Shown here: piece after piece, positions 33,484-33,614 of the stretch
Position numbering within the stretch: position 1 is the first letter of the stretch
How the letters are laid out: each line of letters opens with the position of its first letter
Assembly (NCBI GenBank): GCA_945897865.1
Contig: CAMDHJ010000019.1
Span: forward strand, 1 to 33,614
Length of the DNA: 33,614 nucleotides
Source: Tepidiphilus sp. J10
Lineage (GTDB): Bacteria > Pseudomonadota > Gammaproteobacteria > Burkholderiales > Thiobacillaceae
Direction: 5' to 3'
Notes under the pieces: generated by a model
What the model saw: only the letters and a program-made list of their open reading frames with translations
Told to the model about the DNA's origin: nothing
The model's database searches: none
Program-made: the position numbers and the translations under genes

Positions 33484-33614
33484 TGTAATTTGATACAGCA
33501 TGCCGATTGAAAACTGATACACCGAACGAGGACGATCAGGGCTTTTTCGGAGCCTTGATGATCAGTGACGAGGTGTATGTGGAAATCAAAGTTTTGAGAA
33601 AGCAGGGACTGAGC
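33484..33614 (+). mobile_element. IS21-family element, left end, runs off window
   Basis: Begins TGTAATTTGATACA at the point where TRAP coding sequence stops. TGATACA recurs at 33491-33497 and 33515-33521, a 24-base spacing typical of IS21-family multiple transposase-binding repeats, and the istA start follows. The right end and the target duplication lie outside the window. Confidence 0.8.
33558..33614 (+). CDS. istA: IS21 transposase IstA, 3' truncated by window end
   Basis: Nineteen codons from an ATG read MISDEVYVEIKVLRKQGLS, which is the N-terminus of IS21-type IstA: the beginning of its helix-turn-helix, normally continuing xRxIAxxLGxSRxTVRRYL. It lies about 74 bases inside the element end, the usual distance. 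The frame is open to the end of the window, so whether the transposase is intact cannot be judged. Confidence 0.8.
   Translation, partial: MISDEVYVEIKVLRKQGLS

Noticed and set aside
32790-33488. 232- and 217-codon frames opposite or overlapping the TRAP permease
   Set aside because: His/Asp/Gln- or Arg-rich readings of the other frames of a conserved membrane protein gene.
1-33614. CRISPR arrays, tRNA or rRNA genes
   Set aside because: No regularly spaced direct repeats and no tRNA or rRNA signatures were found when reading both strands.

Overview
The window is about 33.6 kb of a surface-polysaccharide (O-antigen or exopolysaccharide) locus from a Gram-negative bacterium. Protein style, moderate GC, REP-type palindromes and the WalW-like and MBOAT genes suggest a betaproteobacterium, perhaps in the Nitrosomonadales/Gallionellales area. 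That placement is an inference from gene character and no search was run.

Layout. (1) 1-6130, plus strand: the 3' part of gmd, then fcl, a fucosyltransferase-like gene, a membrane O-acyltransferase, a sulfotransferase and a GT2 glycosyltransferase. This set makes GDP-L-fucose, transfers it, and acylates and sulfates the glycan. (2) 6266-8347, plus strand: a membrane-anchored sulfatase-superfamily enzyme with Thr where sulfatases carry Cys or Ser. (3) 8316-14385, minus strand: a secreted TPR protein, a GT4 glycosyltransferase and a deacetylase-fold protein, then a four-gene module of reductase, TIM-barrel isomerase, 4-TM SMR/EamA carrier and polyprenyl-phosphate GT2. (4) 14386-17297: an AT-rich island with a GT-C-like membrane protein, a decayed ISL3-family element and the 5' stub of another gene. 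(5) 17298-24336, minus strand: an FAD oxidoreductase, a GtrB-like GT2, a GT-A protein with a DxD motif, an SGNH lipoprotein, a second acyltransferase-3, a WalW-like deacetylase and a GNAT-like protein. (6) 24571-31101, plus strand: fused E1 alpha-beta 2-oxoacid dehydrogenase, E2 acyltransferase, acyl carrier protein, MBOAT and an SGNH/DltD-AlgJ-like membrane protein. (7) 31102-33614: repeat-rich DNA, a YfiM-like small exported protein, a MITE-like palindromic element, and a TRAP fused permease cut at its 5' end by an IS21-family element that runs off the window.

Together the genes describe a fucose-containing, heavily decorated glycan with two acyltransferase-3 proteins, one MBOAT, a sulfotransferase, esterase and deacetylase candidates. 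The most unusual part is region 6. It has the parts of the Dlt D-alanylation system (carrier protein, MBOAT, SGNH partner), but the activating ligase is replaced by a 2-oxoacid dehydrogenase E1/E2 pair without E3. This suggests oxidative decarboxylation feeding an acyl group to an ACP for export and O-acylation. A second candidate system is the Arn-like set at 11566-16074. No rRNA, tRNA or CRISPR was seen.
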